Source of the DNA: Sphingobacterium sp. ML3W
GTDB taxonomy: Bacteria > Bacteroidota > Bacteroidia > Sphingobacteriales > Sphingobacteriaceae
Direction of reading: 5' to 3'
DNA: 64,000 nt
Assembly (NCBI RefSeq): GCF_029542085.1
Contig: NZ_CP107036.1
Coordinates: forward strand, 6,014,001 to 6,078,000
Shown piece by piece: positions 10,001 to 16,976 of the stretch. A model generated the notes under the pieces. That model did no database searches. It worked only from the letters and a program-made list of their open reading frames with translations, and was not told where the DNA came from. Position 1 is the first letter of the stretch. Each line of letters begins with the position of its first letter. The translations under genes were made by a program, and so were the position numbers.

Positions 10001-10187
10001 ATTCGAATAGGCCATTTGCATCCGTTTGCACCTGTTTTTTGCTTATTATTTCTGTAATCGTTGCACCTTGAATAGGGGCGTTGTTGTTGTCGACTACTTT
10101 TCCTTTTATGGTAGATTGAGCGTATAGCGTGCCCGTGCTTAAGCAAAGCGCTGCCAGTACGACAAAATCTATATTGTTTTTTGCCAT
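7005..10187 (-). CDS. SusC/RagA-type TonB-linked outer membrane transporter
   Basis: The 1060-aa protein has a signal peptide ending near LYAQ and a carboxypeptidase-regulatory-like domain (about 25-105). The SusC signature region follows, including the plug with PLYVIDGTPID and the VLKGPSAAALYGSRAANGVI motif, then a large barrel ending in NVNLKF. There is no N-terminal STN domain, so direct FecI/FecR-type signalling is not expected. It should import a ligand captured by the SusD-like partner encoded immediately downstream, powered by TonB/ExbBD. A structured leader and a candidate -7 box lie upstream. The sulfatase gene further upstream is in the same direction but separated by 595 bp and its own terminator. 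Confidence 0.93.
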   Translation of the reverse strand: MAKNNIDFVVLAALCLSTGTLYAQSTIKGKVVDNNNAPIQGATITEIISKKQVQTDANGLFELPSNGNSISIQVQYIGFDSKTVQTNPGGLTTIQLSPTSSQLDEVVITALGISREKKSLGYAVQEVKSVELQTRPTNALSALSGKVAGLQVTTSGGNMGGSSHVLLRGINSIAGNNQPLYVIDGTPIDNTDLNSSSTINGSAGKDVGNMIQDINPDDIDNISVLKGPSAAALYGSRAANGVILITTKRASKGEKIDISLNTGVDFENIVRLPKRQHLYGQGYSTAFQTQNINGTDYKIVDYAADESWGPKLDGTPVLQWYNLNPEDESNYLNPSPWLYPKNDVSYFFRTGVANTNNFAIAGNSGNTNYRFSYTNKNVKGTTPNSSLGRNTFNFSGGTQLGKLKINSNFNYIRNASVGRPWTGASNRNIILEAFQWGAVQVDYKILENYKREDGTPLAWNRSGWQNTPTDEATKFIDNPYWSAYESYMEDNRDRFYGNIGLQYDLNSWLSLGAKVHGDIYSFQSQDRIAVYSRSASQYEETSNKLNEYNYEFLATAKKNWDKFSLIGNIGANLRDQQRKQDYAITQGGLIIPNYYNLRNANSVEIKNYKYHRRIASVYGSFSLGYNDLLYLDGTVRNDWSSTLPTDNNSFIYPSLTGSFVFSQLEAFKQLDWLSFGKIRLGWAQVGNDTDPYQLYKVYEPEQSYEGQASYGLPSIKPNANLKPEITSSWETGLNVQLFKNRLGFDITYYNNNSRNQILPVPVSSSFGYASKVFNAGKINNKGLEIVLNGTPIKNENFTWDATINWAKNKNKVIKLDDQVNTLSLSNSLVELVAREGESYGQFLGYDFVYTKDGQRVIQADGTYMKTSQLVPLGSILPDFTFGFQNSFRYKNFSLGFLVSGRVGGNFFSQTYKVGMYSGILDKTAANNIRETGVILDGVKGNVTFHSDGSYEVKNVEQNTTNITAQQWARNEYNGPTTFSIFDATYVKLREVTLGYNFKLANAKVIKNIGVNVYGRNLWNIYTKSKYIDPEFTSSGGNVQGIEGGAIPLPVTYGFNVNLKF

Positions 10188-10229
10188 ATTAATTTAATGA
10201 TAATGAGTGGATTTTTTTGTTTGTGGTTA

Positions 10230-10267
10230 TAGGAGATCGTTTGAATCGAACTGGAAAACATCTCCTA
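10230..10267 (-). promoter_or_regulatory. Stem-loop in the leader of the susC-like transcript
   Basis: A perfect 8-bp inverted repeat (TAGGAGAT at 10230-10237, ATCTCCTA at 10260-10267) encloses 22 bases, about 45 bp before the SusC start. It has no T-run on the minus strand, so it does not look like a terminator. A leader hairpin, or a site for a protein or small RNA, is possible. I have no family match. Confidence 0.3.
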
Positions 10268-10329
10268 GAAGCATTCGTTTTACAGGTATATGTATTGCAC
10301 TGATTTTCATGTGTTAAAAAATGTTAATG

Positions 10330-10337
10330 CAAATATA
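10330..10337 (-). promoter_or_regulatory. Candidate -7 box for the susC-like operon
   Basis: On the minus strand TATATTTG fits the Bacteroidota -7 consensus TAnnTTTG. No good -33 TTG lies at the right distance. A transcript from here would have a leader of roughly 135 bases containing the 10230-10267 hairpin. The remainder of the 10188-10655 gap shows no further gene that I can support. Confidence 0.35.
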
Positions 10338-10655
10338 TAAAATCCATCTAATAACTATACTTTATTTTTTGTTTTTTTCGTAAATACGATGTCAGAATGT
10401 TCATAATAAACTCGCTGGCTAGCTGAGACTACCATTGTAACTTCAATGGAATACTGAGCGATATCTTTGCCATAAAATATACTTGTTGGCTCGATGCAAT
10501 TACTCTTATAGTACTAATGGAATACCAACAAGGCACCTTTGTCTTATAGATACAGTATAGTTTAAGTATTCATAACGTATGAATGAAGTGTCGCTATGGG
10601 TATATAAGCTAATGTTTAGCTAGTAACTTATTTTTGCCGGAAGAGTGTTTATAAG

Positions 10656-10739
10656 ATGGAGACTATGGCTAATTTATGGAAAAATACATTGGAAGAGGGG
10701 ATTTCCTTGCGGATTAACAAGAATGGGATGAAGGTCTGA
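10656..10739 (+). CDS. Possible 27-residue small protein
   Basis: An ATG-started frame of 27 codons (a second in-frame ATG is at 10665) stops 4 bp before a hairpin followed by a T-run on the same strand. Its charged sequence, with one Trp and no membrane segment, resembles no family I know. The only argument for reality is the close terminator. It is antisense to nothing and sits alone between the SusC-like and sulfatase genes. The hairpin may simply serve the sulfatase on the other strand, so this may be chance. Confidence 0.2.
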   Translation: METMANLWKNTLEEGISLRINKNGMKV

Positions 10740-10742
10740 AAT

Positions 10743-10780
10743 AAAACAGGGTATCTCGGTTATGGATGCCCTGTTTTTTG
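10743..10780. terminator. Bidirectional terminator after the sulfatase gene
   Basis: An 11-bp stem with one G-U pair (AACAGGGTATC at 10745-10755, GGATGCCCTGTT at 10764-10775) has an 8-base loop. A T-run follows on the + strand, and a shorter one (TTTTATTT) on the minus strand. It starts 3 bp past the sulfatase stop codon. Confidence 0.75.
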
Positions 10781-10782
10781 TT

Positions 10783-12315
10783 TTAATGGTCAATGTTTAC
10801 TTTATAGATTGTCTCGGCTTCCCTATCATCAAATTGTCGGATTTGCGCAATGAGTTTTTGTTTCATCTTAGTGACGACGGGCTGATAGGTTGGGTCTTTA
10901 TAAACATTTCGAAGTTCATTTGGATCTTTTTGGAGGTCGAAAAGCTCCCAGTTTTCAATACGTTTATAATAACGAATCAGCTTGTAGCGATCATCTCTGA
11001 CACCAAAATGAGGACTCACAGCATGCTCTCCATTTTCGAAATAATGATAATATAGGTCTTTGCGATGCTCTTCTTTTGTGTTTTTTAGGACATGGACAAA
11101 GGATTTTCCCTGCATGTCAACAGGCGTTTTGATTGCCGCCAACTCGAGTAGGGTGGGAGCGATATCAGCATTCACCAATTTTGCTTCGATTTTTGTCGCA
11201 GGTTTAATCATTGGGGGATAACGCATTAACATCGGTGTCCGGAATGACTCTTCGTACATCCATCGTTTATCAAACCAACCGTGTTCGCCCATATAGAATC
11301 CCTGATCTGAAAGATAGATCACGATGGTATTTTGGCGGAGAGATCTCTGGTCCAAGTAGTCTAGTACTCTACCTATATTGCGATCCATAGATTGAGCGGT
11401 ATTGAGGTAATCAATCATATACCTGTTATATTTCCACTTTGCAAGATCTTTTTGACTCAGATTGGATTGCTTTAACTGTTCATAAATTGGTCGATAATAG
11501 GCGATATACTTGTTTTTCTGATCTTGGTTCATTCGTTTGAAATTACCATCATTCATCATTTCTTCTAATGAGTTGAACATTTTGAGGTCATAGCCCATCT
11601 TCATATCCTTGTCGATTGACATTTCTTGTAGCTTGGCTGCGTCGCGACTGTCATAGTTGTCATAGAAAGTAGGCGGTATATCAAATCTGATACTGTCATA
11701 ACTGCCGAAATCCTTCGGGTCGGGCATCCATGTTCGATGGGTTGCTTTATGACCGATGACTAAACAAAATGGATCTTTTTTATCCAGGTTGTCCAACCAG
11801 TTTATAGCCTTATCGGTGACGATATCCGATACATATCCCTCCGTATTCCTCCGTCCTTCTTTACTGATGAAATCTGGATTAAAATAAGTGCCCTGTCCTA
11901 CTAATATATCATAGTAATTAAAACCCTGTAATTTATCACCTAAGTGTATTTTACCTACCCAAGCCGTTTGATATCCCACCTGTTGCAGCTGTTTGACGAA
12001 TAAATCCTGATTGAAATCAAATTCAGAGGTTTCATTGTCCTTGAAACCATTTTTATGGCTGTATTTTCCGGTTAATAAAGTCGCGCGGGAAGGACCGCAA
12101 ATGGAATTGTTGACGTATGCATGGTTGAAAATCGCACCTTCGGAAGCAATACGATCAATTTGCGGCGTTTTTCCATACTTTGAACCATAGGCCCCAATGG
12201 TTTGATAAGCGTGATCATCTGATATGATGATAACCACATTGGGCTTATTTTGCGCAAGGGCCTGACTATACATTCCCAGTAAAACTAGTCCCATAGTGAT
12301 AAATCTGAACTTCAT
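10783..12315 (-). CDS. Secreted sulfatase (formylglycine-dependent, family S1)
   Basis: This 510-aa enzyme has a signal peptide ending at ALAQ (residue 22). The metal-binding D33-D34 pair lies in IISDDH. The sulfatase signature C73-G-P75-S76-R77 follows, whose cysteine is converted to formylglycine by a maturation enzyme. Further active-site segments are HKATHRTW and LSDQGFYMGEHG. It should hydrolyse sulfate esters, probably on a sulfated glycan or glycosaminoglycan; similarity to N-acetylglucosamine-6-sulfatase or heparan-type enzymes is an impression only. It is encoded near a SusC/SusD pair in the same orientation, but a terminator and 595 bp separate them, so co-function is inferred from proximity. 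No sulfatase-maturating enzyme is encoded in the window. Confidence 0.92.
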   Translation of the reverse strand: MKFRFITMGLVLLGMYSQALAQNKPNVVIIISDDHAYQTIGAYGSKYGKTPQIDRIASEGAIFNHAYVNNSICGPSRATLLTGKYSHKNGFKDNETSEFDFNQDLFVKQLQQVGYQTAWVGKIHLGDKLQGFNYYDILVGQGTYFNPDFISKEGRRNTEGYVSDIVTDKAINWLDNLDKKDPFCLVIGHKATHRTWMPDPKDFGSYDSIRFDIPPTFYDNYDSRDAAKLQEMSIDKDMKMGYDLKMFNSLEEMMNDGNFKRMNQDQKNKYIAYYRPIYEQLKQSNLSQKDLAKWKYNRYMIDYLNTAQSMDRNIGRVLDYLDQRSLRQNTIVIYLSDQGFYMGEHGWFDKRWMYEESFRTPMLMRYPPMIKPATKIEAKLVNADIAPTLLELAAIKTPVDMQGKSFVHVLKNTKEEHRKDLYYHYFENGEHAVSPHFGVRDDRYKLIRYYKRIENWELFDLQKDPNELRNVYKDPTYQPVVTKMKQKLIAQIRQFDDREAETIYKVNIDH

Positions 12316-12394
12316 AATAAAAAAAGATGTTTGGTTTATTGAATCAGGAATAAATATAGCCTTTATTTAGTTGATGTGTTCATCGGTAGGAGAT

Positions 12395-12429
12395 AAAAAA
12401 AACACCTGAAGTGGGGAACCTCAGGTGTT
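12395..12429 (-). terminator. Orphan terminator-like hairpin upstream of the sulfatase
   Basis: A 9-bp stem (AACACCTGA 12401-12409, TCAGGTGTT 12421-12429) is followed on the minus strand by eight T. This is almost the same as the susCD operon terminator at 5397-5431. The preceding minus-strand gene already has its own terminator at 12736-12772, so the transcript ending here is unknown: a small RNA, read-through, or a leftover from a lost gene. Confidence 0.6.
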
Positions 12430-12619
12430 TAACCTAACCAATTATTAACCTAAATTTATGAAAAGTATACTTTTTGAAGTATAGAAAATTATATTCAATA
12501 TTCATGCCATTTTGCGTTCAGGTCTACTGCTGTTTTTCTTTTGTGTTATTTTTGTTACTCAAATAGCGTCTTCAATTTGTCCTGGCAATATGAATATACT
12601 ATACTTTGTTGTTTTGTGA
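12430..12619 (+). pseudogene. Possible 5' relic of a SusC/TonB-receptor-type gene
   Basis: Just after the hairpin is a leader with two AACCTAA-type repeats, of the kind I associate with Bacteroidota SusC genes, ending in an ATG at 12458. The frame gives eight codons and a TAG (12482-12484). Read on in the same frame, it then shows a signal-peptide-like stretch (basic residues, then LLLFFFCVIFVTQIAS, about 12515-12574) before a TGA at 12617-12619. This looks like the start and signal peptide of a receptor gene broken by a stop and deletion. The leader recognition is from memory and needs a search. The rest of the gap to 12735 shows nothing I can name. Confidence 0.3.
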
Positions 12620-12735
12620 TAATTAATAGAATATTTTGGTTTACCTCCGTAAACCAGCTGCAAATAAAATTCATGTCAAACAGAATTGGAGTATTTTAGA
12701 AAGAAGGGTTTATAAGAGCGGGAAGAACTTCGGAC

Positions 12736-12772
12736 TAAAAAATAAATCCCTGTTTAATAAAAAAACAAGGAT
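12736..12772 (-). terminator. Terminator of the two-gene unit 13763-12784
   Basis: A 10-bp stem with one G-U pair (ATCCCTGTTT 12746-12755, AAACAAGGAT 12763-12772) has a 7-base loop. On the minus strand it is followed by a T-rich run. It begins 12 bp after the stop of the 91-aa gene. Confidence 0.7.
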
Positions 12773-12783
12773 GGTTAGATTGG

Positions 12784-13059
12784 TTAGAAATATAATCGAA
12801 ACAATTCGTTCCATTCGGCATCTAGACTGCCTGTATATACAGTCTGTCGAGCTCGATTATACCAATAGCGGGCATTCCAGGGATCCCCTTCCTTACGGTG
12901 AAGATAAGCATGTACGTGAGCTGCTTCAACACCATCTAACTGATCGATGAGATCGTGTGCGGTTTTCCAATCTCCTTTTTTGTCATACCACAATGATTTT
13001 TGTACAGCGGACCAGTGATGAATTGGATGATCTAACAATTGAAATTCTTCTATTGTCAT
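12784..13059 (-). CDS. Conserved-looking 91-aa protein of unknown function
   Basis: A small soluble protein without signal peptide or membrane segment. It is rich in Trp, His and Tyr (for example HHWSAVQKSLWYDKKGDW and NARYWYNRAR). The pattern of paired amphipathic helices (DWKTAHDLIDQLDG, then AAHVHAYLHRKEGD, then WNARYWYNRAR) suggests a short TPR-like fold. Its ATG overlaps the TGA of the upstream secreted-protein gene (ATGA), so the two are translationally coupled. I cannot name a family with confidence. A terminator follows directly, so it is the last gene of a two-gene unit. Confidence 0.7.
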   Translation of the reverse strand: MTIEEFQLLDHPIHHWSAVQKSLWYDKKGDWKTAHDLIDQLDGVEAAHVHAYLHRKEGDPWNARYWYNRARQTVYTGSLDAEWNELFRLYF

Positions 13060-13763
13060 TTTGTTAATTCTTTGCTCCAGATTTCATAAATATCATCACC
13101 TTTTGAGCTTTTTCCACTGTGATGCCATTTGTTATCTTCCAGCTTCCCGTTAAAATTGAGTTCTTGCCCCACCTTATTATTGTCTCTTGAAAAGAATTGT
13201 ATTGTCTCAGTGTAACGATTGTTTTTGTAACTGTAGCGTCCGCCACCGGTTCCATAAAATCCTTTTTGGGCCGGATTAATGGCAATCCATTGGAAGTAAC
13301 CGTCGACCAGAATCTTTATTGTTTTACGATCTGCTTTCGGGATTTCGTGCATCTTTGCATCTTGTTGTCTACCCGTAATTCTCCACAAAGCATCTAAATC
13401 TTGGGTGATGGTTTTCTGTTTGACAAAAATCTTGTTGGAATCAGGCAACTTTATTTGGATGGCACCTTTTTCGTTTTTAACATACAAACTGGTTGATTTT
13501 CCGATATCAGTACTATCTTTCGTATCATATTCGATAACTACACTGATCCCGTCGTCTTTCTGTCGGATTGCGCCACCCCAAGTAGAACCAAAATGCTTAT
13601 TGGTATCATCATACTGTATGAAAGAGAGGTAGTGATCCTTGATCAAAATTAGGTTTTTGGTAGTGCCTGCCGTGGAAATATATGCGCCATCAGCGAGTTG
13701 TGCCTTAGCTTGGAAATGTACAGCTACAAGCGATAAGCACAATAGTAAAATACAGTTTCTCAT
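13056..13763 (-). CDS. Secreted protein of unknown function
   Basis: The 235-aa product has a clear signal peptide (hydrophobic residues 4-17, cleavage near AKAQ, about residue 22) and no other membrane segment, so it is periplasmic or exported. The mature part looks beta-rich, with repeated aromatic strands (LADGAYISTAG, YFQWIAINPAQKGFYGTGGG, RYTETIQFFSRD). This could suit a lipocalin-like or small-molecule-binding fold, but I recognise no family. The stop overlaps the next start (ATGA), linking it to the 91-aa gene. It is the first gene of the unit. No catalytic motif is evident. Confidence 0.7.
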   Translation of the reverse strand: MRNCILLLCLSLVAVHFQAKAQLADGAYISTAGTTKNLILIKDHYLSFIQYDDTNKHFGSTWGGAIRQKDDGISVVIEYDTKDSTDIGKSTSLYVKNEKGAIQIKLPDSNKIFVKQKTITQDLDALWRITGRQQDAKMHEIPKADRKTIKILVDGYFQWIAINPAQKGFYGTGGGRYSYKNNRYTETIQFFSRDNNKVGQELNFNGKLEDNKWHHSGKSSKGDDIYEIWSKELTK

Positions 13764-13839
13764 AACAAATCAAAGCATGTTGTCTTTTAAAGATACAAAA
13801 TAAAAATGTTGAATAGTATACTGGGGATTGTAGACTAAT

Positions 13840-13878
13840 AAAAAAAGCTGATTCTTTATTAAAGAATCAGCTTTTTTA
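13840..13878. terminator. Terminator of tex (bidirectional)
   Basis: A perfect 12-bp stem (AGCTGATTCTTT 13846-13857, AAAGAATCAGCT 13861-13872) with a 3-base loop is flanked by an A-run on the left and a T-run on the right. It therefore works in both directions. It ends 16 bp past the tex stop codon. Confidence 0.85.
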
Positions 13879-13893
13879 ACGGTATAATATGAT

Positions 13894-16131
13894 TTATTTG
13901 AATTTACTAGCTAATGCAGCAAGTTTACTTGCCATATCTGTTTCCGGTTCTGGCTGTCTTTTGCCCTCATTTCTTTTATTCTTTGGAAGAACAGGTTTTT
14001 CATCTGTTTTCATAGATAAAGCGATGCGGTTACGTTTCTCATCCACCTCTGTAACCGTGACTGTAACATGTTGTTGTACTTTGACCACCTCATGTGGGTC
14101 GGAGATATAACGGTTGGACAGTTGGCTTAGGTGTACTAAGCCATCTTGATGTACACCAATATCAACAAAAGCGCCAAAGTTGGTTATGTTGGTCACAATA
14201 CCGGGAAGTTTCATTCCAATACGTAAATCGCCAATGCTATTGACACCTTCAGTGAATGAAAAGGCTTCGAACTTTTCCCTTGGGTCAAGACCAGGTTTGG
14301 CTAGTTCATTAAGAATATCATTTAAAGTTGGTAGGCCTACTTCCGCAGAGATATAATTTTTTAACGGGATGGATTTTCTTAATTCAGCATCTTTGAGTAA
14401 ATCTTCTACTTTTTTACCCAGATCTTTTGCCATTTGCTCGACCAATGCATAACGCTCGGGGTGTACAGCAGAGGAATCCAATGGATTGGCAGCATGTCTT
14501 ATCCGAAGGAAACCTGCAGCTTGTTCATATGCTTTGTCTCCAAGTCGAGGTACTTTTTTCAATTCTCGGCGTGAGGAAAATGGGCCGTTTTCATTTCTAT
14601 ATTTAATGATCTGCTGCGCTAGAGATGGTCCTAATCCAGAGACGTATGATAATATCTGTTTTGAGGCGGTATTCAGTTCTACACCTACCGCATTTACACA
14701 GCTGATGACGGTATCATCCAACGATGTTTGTAACTTGTTTTGGTCTACATCATGTTGATATTGGCCAACACCAATTGATTTTGGGTCAATTTTAACTAAC
14801 TCGGCCAATGGGTCCATTAATCTTCTTCCGATCGATACTGCACCACGTACGGTGATATCGTGATCCGGAAACTCTTCGCGTGCTGTTTCTGATGCAGAAT
14901 AGATCGAAGCGCCACTTTCATTGACCATAACGATAGTCACGTTGTTGAGGCCTAGTTTTTTTATAAAGTCTTCAGTTTCACGACCTGCCGTTCCATTACC
15001 AATCGCAATGGCCTGAATATCGTGTTTTGAGACTAAATATGTAATCGTTTTTTGTGCTTCGGCAAGTCCATTTGCTCCATTATGTGGGAAAATTGCCGTA
15101 TTTTCTTTCAGCTGGCCTTGCTCGTCCAATACAACAGTTTTACATCCAGTTCGGAAACCGGGGTCTATTGCAAGTAATCTTTTTTGTCCCAATGGAGCTG
15201 CTAAAAGTAGCTGACGAACATTGTCCGCAAAAACTTTGATTGCCTCCTCATCCGCTTTTTGACGGGTCAATACACGGATTTCTGTTTCCATAGAAGGTTT
15301 CAATAATCGCTTATAGCTATCTGTCAAGGCCAATTTCACTTGTGCGGCAGCATCGTTGGATGCTTTGATATAAAGTGATTCAATGGTCGGAAGGATATTT
15401 TCTTCATTGATGTCGATATCCAGATAAAGTAATTCTTCTTTTTCGCCACGACGCATTGCTAAAACGCGGTGCGAGGGGGCGTCTTTTAGCGACTCGGACC
15501 ATTCGTAATAATCTTTGTATTTAATAGCGGCTTCTTCCTTTCCCGGAATCACTCTGGACACGAATTCAGCCTTTTCTAGGAATATCGCTCTTGATTTGGA
15601 TCGTACTGTCGCGTCTTCGGCAATGATTTCAGCAATGATGTCTCTTGCTCCGGCTAGAGCTTCGTCGCTCGTATTGACTCCTTTTTCTGCATCTATTAAC
15701 GAACTTGCAAGTTCCAGATAATCTGTTTTGTCCTGCGCTAAAAGAAGATCTGCTAGTGGCTGCAATCCTTTTTCACGTGCAACACTAGCTCTTGTTTTAC
15801 GTTTGGGTTTGTAAGGCAGATAGATGTCTTCCAGATTCGCCATCGTCTCGGCTGTCATGATCTGTTGTTCAAGTTCAGGTGTCAATTTACCCTGATCATT
15901 GATGGATTTTAAAACAGCTTCTTTACGTTTATCCAGATCCTTCAGTTGTTGAGAACGATCTCTGATATTTGTAATCTGGACCTCATCCAGACTCCCTGTC
16001 ATTTCTTTCCGGTAACGGGAGATAAATGGAACAGTAGCGCCCTCTTCTAATAGTTGGATTGTCGTGCGAACCTGTTTTTCGCTTATGGATAGCTCGTTAG
16101 CAATAGTAATTTCGTGTGATAATAAGCTCAT
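13894..16131 (-). CDS. tex: Tex family RNA-binding transcription accessory protein
   Basis: The 745-aa protein has the full Tex layout: N-terminal helical region, a YqgF/RuvX-like RNase H-fold (LLAIDPGFRTGCKTVVLD, about residue 322 on), helix-hairpin-helix repeats (LSYVSGLGPSLAQQIIKYRN and the following helices, about 485-560) and a C-terminal S1 RNA-binding domain (PGIVTNITNFGAFVDIGVHQ, about 632-700). It is thought to act on transcription or RNA quality control in the cytoplasm. The open frame extends upstream to a TTG at 16176, but that codon lies inside the tatA terminator hairpin, so the ATG at 16131 (MSLLSHEI) is the start. The lysine/glutamate-rich tail is usual. It is transcribed alone. 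Confidence 0.95.
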   Translation of the reverse strand: MSLLSHEITIANELSISEKQVRTTIQLLEEGATVPFISRYRKEMTGSLDEVQITNIRDRSQQLKDLDKRKEAVLKSINDQGKLTPELEQQIMTAETMANLEDIYLPYKPKRKTRASVAREKGLQPLADLLLAQDKTDYLELASSLIDAEKGVNTSDEALAGARDIIAEIIAEDATVRSKSRAIFLEKAEFVSRVIPGKEEAAIKYKDYYEWSESLKDAPSHRVLAMRRGEKEELLYLDIDINEENILPTIESLYIKASNDAAAQVKLALTDSYKRLLKPSMETEIRVLTRQKADEEAIKVFADNVRQLLLAAPLGQKRLLAIDPGFRTGCKTVVLDEQGQLKENTAIFPHNGANGLAEAQKTITYLVSKHDIQAIAIGNGTAGRETEDFIKKLGLNNVTIVMVNESGASIYSASETAREEFPDHDITVRGAVSIGRRLMDPLAELVKIDPKSIGVGQYQHDVDQNKLQTSLDDTVISCVNAVGVELNTASKQILSYVSGLGPSLAQQIIKYRNENGPFSSRRELKKVPRLGDKAYEQAAGFLRIRHAANPLDSSAVHPERYALVEQMAKDLGKKVEDLLKDAELRKSIPLKNYISAEVGLPTLNDILNELAKPGLDPREKFEAFSFTEGVNSIGDLRIGMKLPGIVTNITNFGAFVDIGVHQDGLVHLSQLSNRYISDPHEVVKVQQHVTVTVTEVDEKRNRIALSMKTDEKPVLPKNKRNEGKRQPEPETDMASKLAALASKFK

Positions 16132-16145
16132 TGTAGATTTTACTT

Positions 16146-16181
16146 TAAAAAGGAAAGCTGTTGAATAACCATTCAACAGCT
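16146..16181 (-). terminator. Terminator of tatA
   Basis: An 11-bp perfect stem (AGCTGTTGAAT 16156-16166, ATTCAACAGCT 16171-16181) with loop AACC is followed on the minus strand by TTCCTTTTT. It separates tatA from tex and rules out the longer tex frame as the true start. Confidence 0.85.
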
Positions 16182-16217
16182 CTATGAAATATCTAATTAT
16201 AAATTAATGCAATGGAG

Positions 16218-16736
16218 TTACGCAGGTTTGTTTGTGTTTTCCTCTTTTTCTGTAGGTTTCTTTTCTTCTCCTTCGTTGTTTTTGGCCTCAGCAAAGTGGT
16301 CATTGTATCCGTAAGTGATATGAGAAGGTTCCTCTCCGTAATCTAATTGCTTATGTGGATTGTGTTCCACGACTCCCGCAGGAGTTGTAAATTCATATTT
16401 TTTCTTCGCTGGTTCAGATTCTGAGCTTTCGGCAGTTTCTACTGACGGGGATTCTTGCTCAGCTTTGGCTTGTTCTTCCGCAACTTTTACATCATTTGGA
16501 ACGGTTTCCTCTTTGACTTCTGTCTTAACGTCTATGTCTTTTTCAAAATTATTGATCTGATCTGAAATCTCACGCTTGATGCCTTCGGATGCATCTTTGA
16601 ATTCTCGTATCCCTCTTCCTAAACCTCTTGCCAATTCGGGAAGCTTCTTGCCACCAAAAAGTAGCAAGATCGCAAACACGATTAAAATCATCTCCTGTGT
16701 TCCGATGTTTAGAAATGCTATTACTGGATTGTACAT
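16218..16736 (-). CDS. tatA: Twin-arginine translocase subunit TatA/TatE family
   Basis: The protein is 172 aa. It has the short N-terminal membrane helix (about residues 12-26, ending in LLLFGGKKLPELARGLGRG) and the amphipathic helix with FKDASEG that define TatA. A long, acidic, proline- and glutamate-rich tail (about 70-172) has no predicted structure and makes it longer than the usual 60-90 aa. TatA forms the pore of the twin-arginine export path for folded proteins in the inner membrane. TatC is not in the window. The tail looks typical of long Sphingobacteriales versions (my recollection). The gene is monocistronic and ends in a strong terminator. Confidence 0.92.
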   Translation of the reverse strand: MYNPVIAFLNIGTQEMILIVFAILLLFGGKKLPELARGLGRGIREFKDASEGIKREISDQINNFEKDIDVKTEVKEETVPNDVKVAEEQAKAEQESPSVETAESSESEPAKKKYEFTTPAGVVEHNPHKQLDYGEEPSHITYGYNDHFAEAKNNEGEEKKPTEKEENTNKPA

Positions 16737-16935
16737 ACTCTTTTCCTCTTCTTTTGATTACTAACTAGATGCTAAGTTACACTTATATTTCTATAGTTCT
16801 TAGACTAACAGGTAAATTTAAGATAATTTTAAGGTATTTGAAACATAAAAATTACTTAACAAAGAAGCTGTATTTGGTGAGTAAATTTTGTTATATTTTT
16901 GCTAAATATTTTTTAATATGACGATAGAGCGGAAA

Positions 16936-16943
16936 TATCTTTG
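16936..16943 (+). promoter_or_regulatory. Candidate -7 box of the MATE gene
   Basis: TATCTTTG matches TAnnTTTG and lies 33 bp before the ATG at 16977. The same 8-mer serves as the -7 box of the tRNA-Leu promoter at 32016. A matching -33 box is not obvious. Confidence 0.45.
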
Positions 16944-16976
16944 TATTTTTGTGCCTATTTTTTTGAGGAATTGATT

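Noticed and set aside
10230..10267. tRNA-like 3' fragment in the susC leader
   Set aside because: A T-loop-like GTTCGATTC is present, but the flanking bases do not form a T-stem, so no tRNA remnant is supported.
12636..12950. 104-aa frame on the + strand
   Set aside because: It is antisense to the 91-aa gene and crosses that gene's terminator; composition is not protein-like.
16132..16176. Longer N-terminus for Tex starting at TTG
   Set aside because: The codon lies inside the tatA terminator hairpin; the ATG at 16131 fits the family start.
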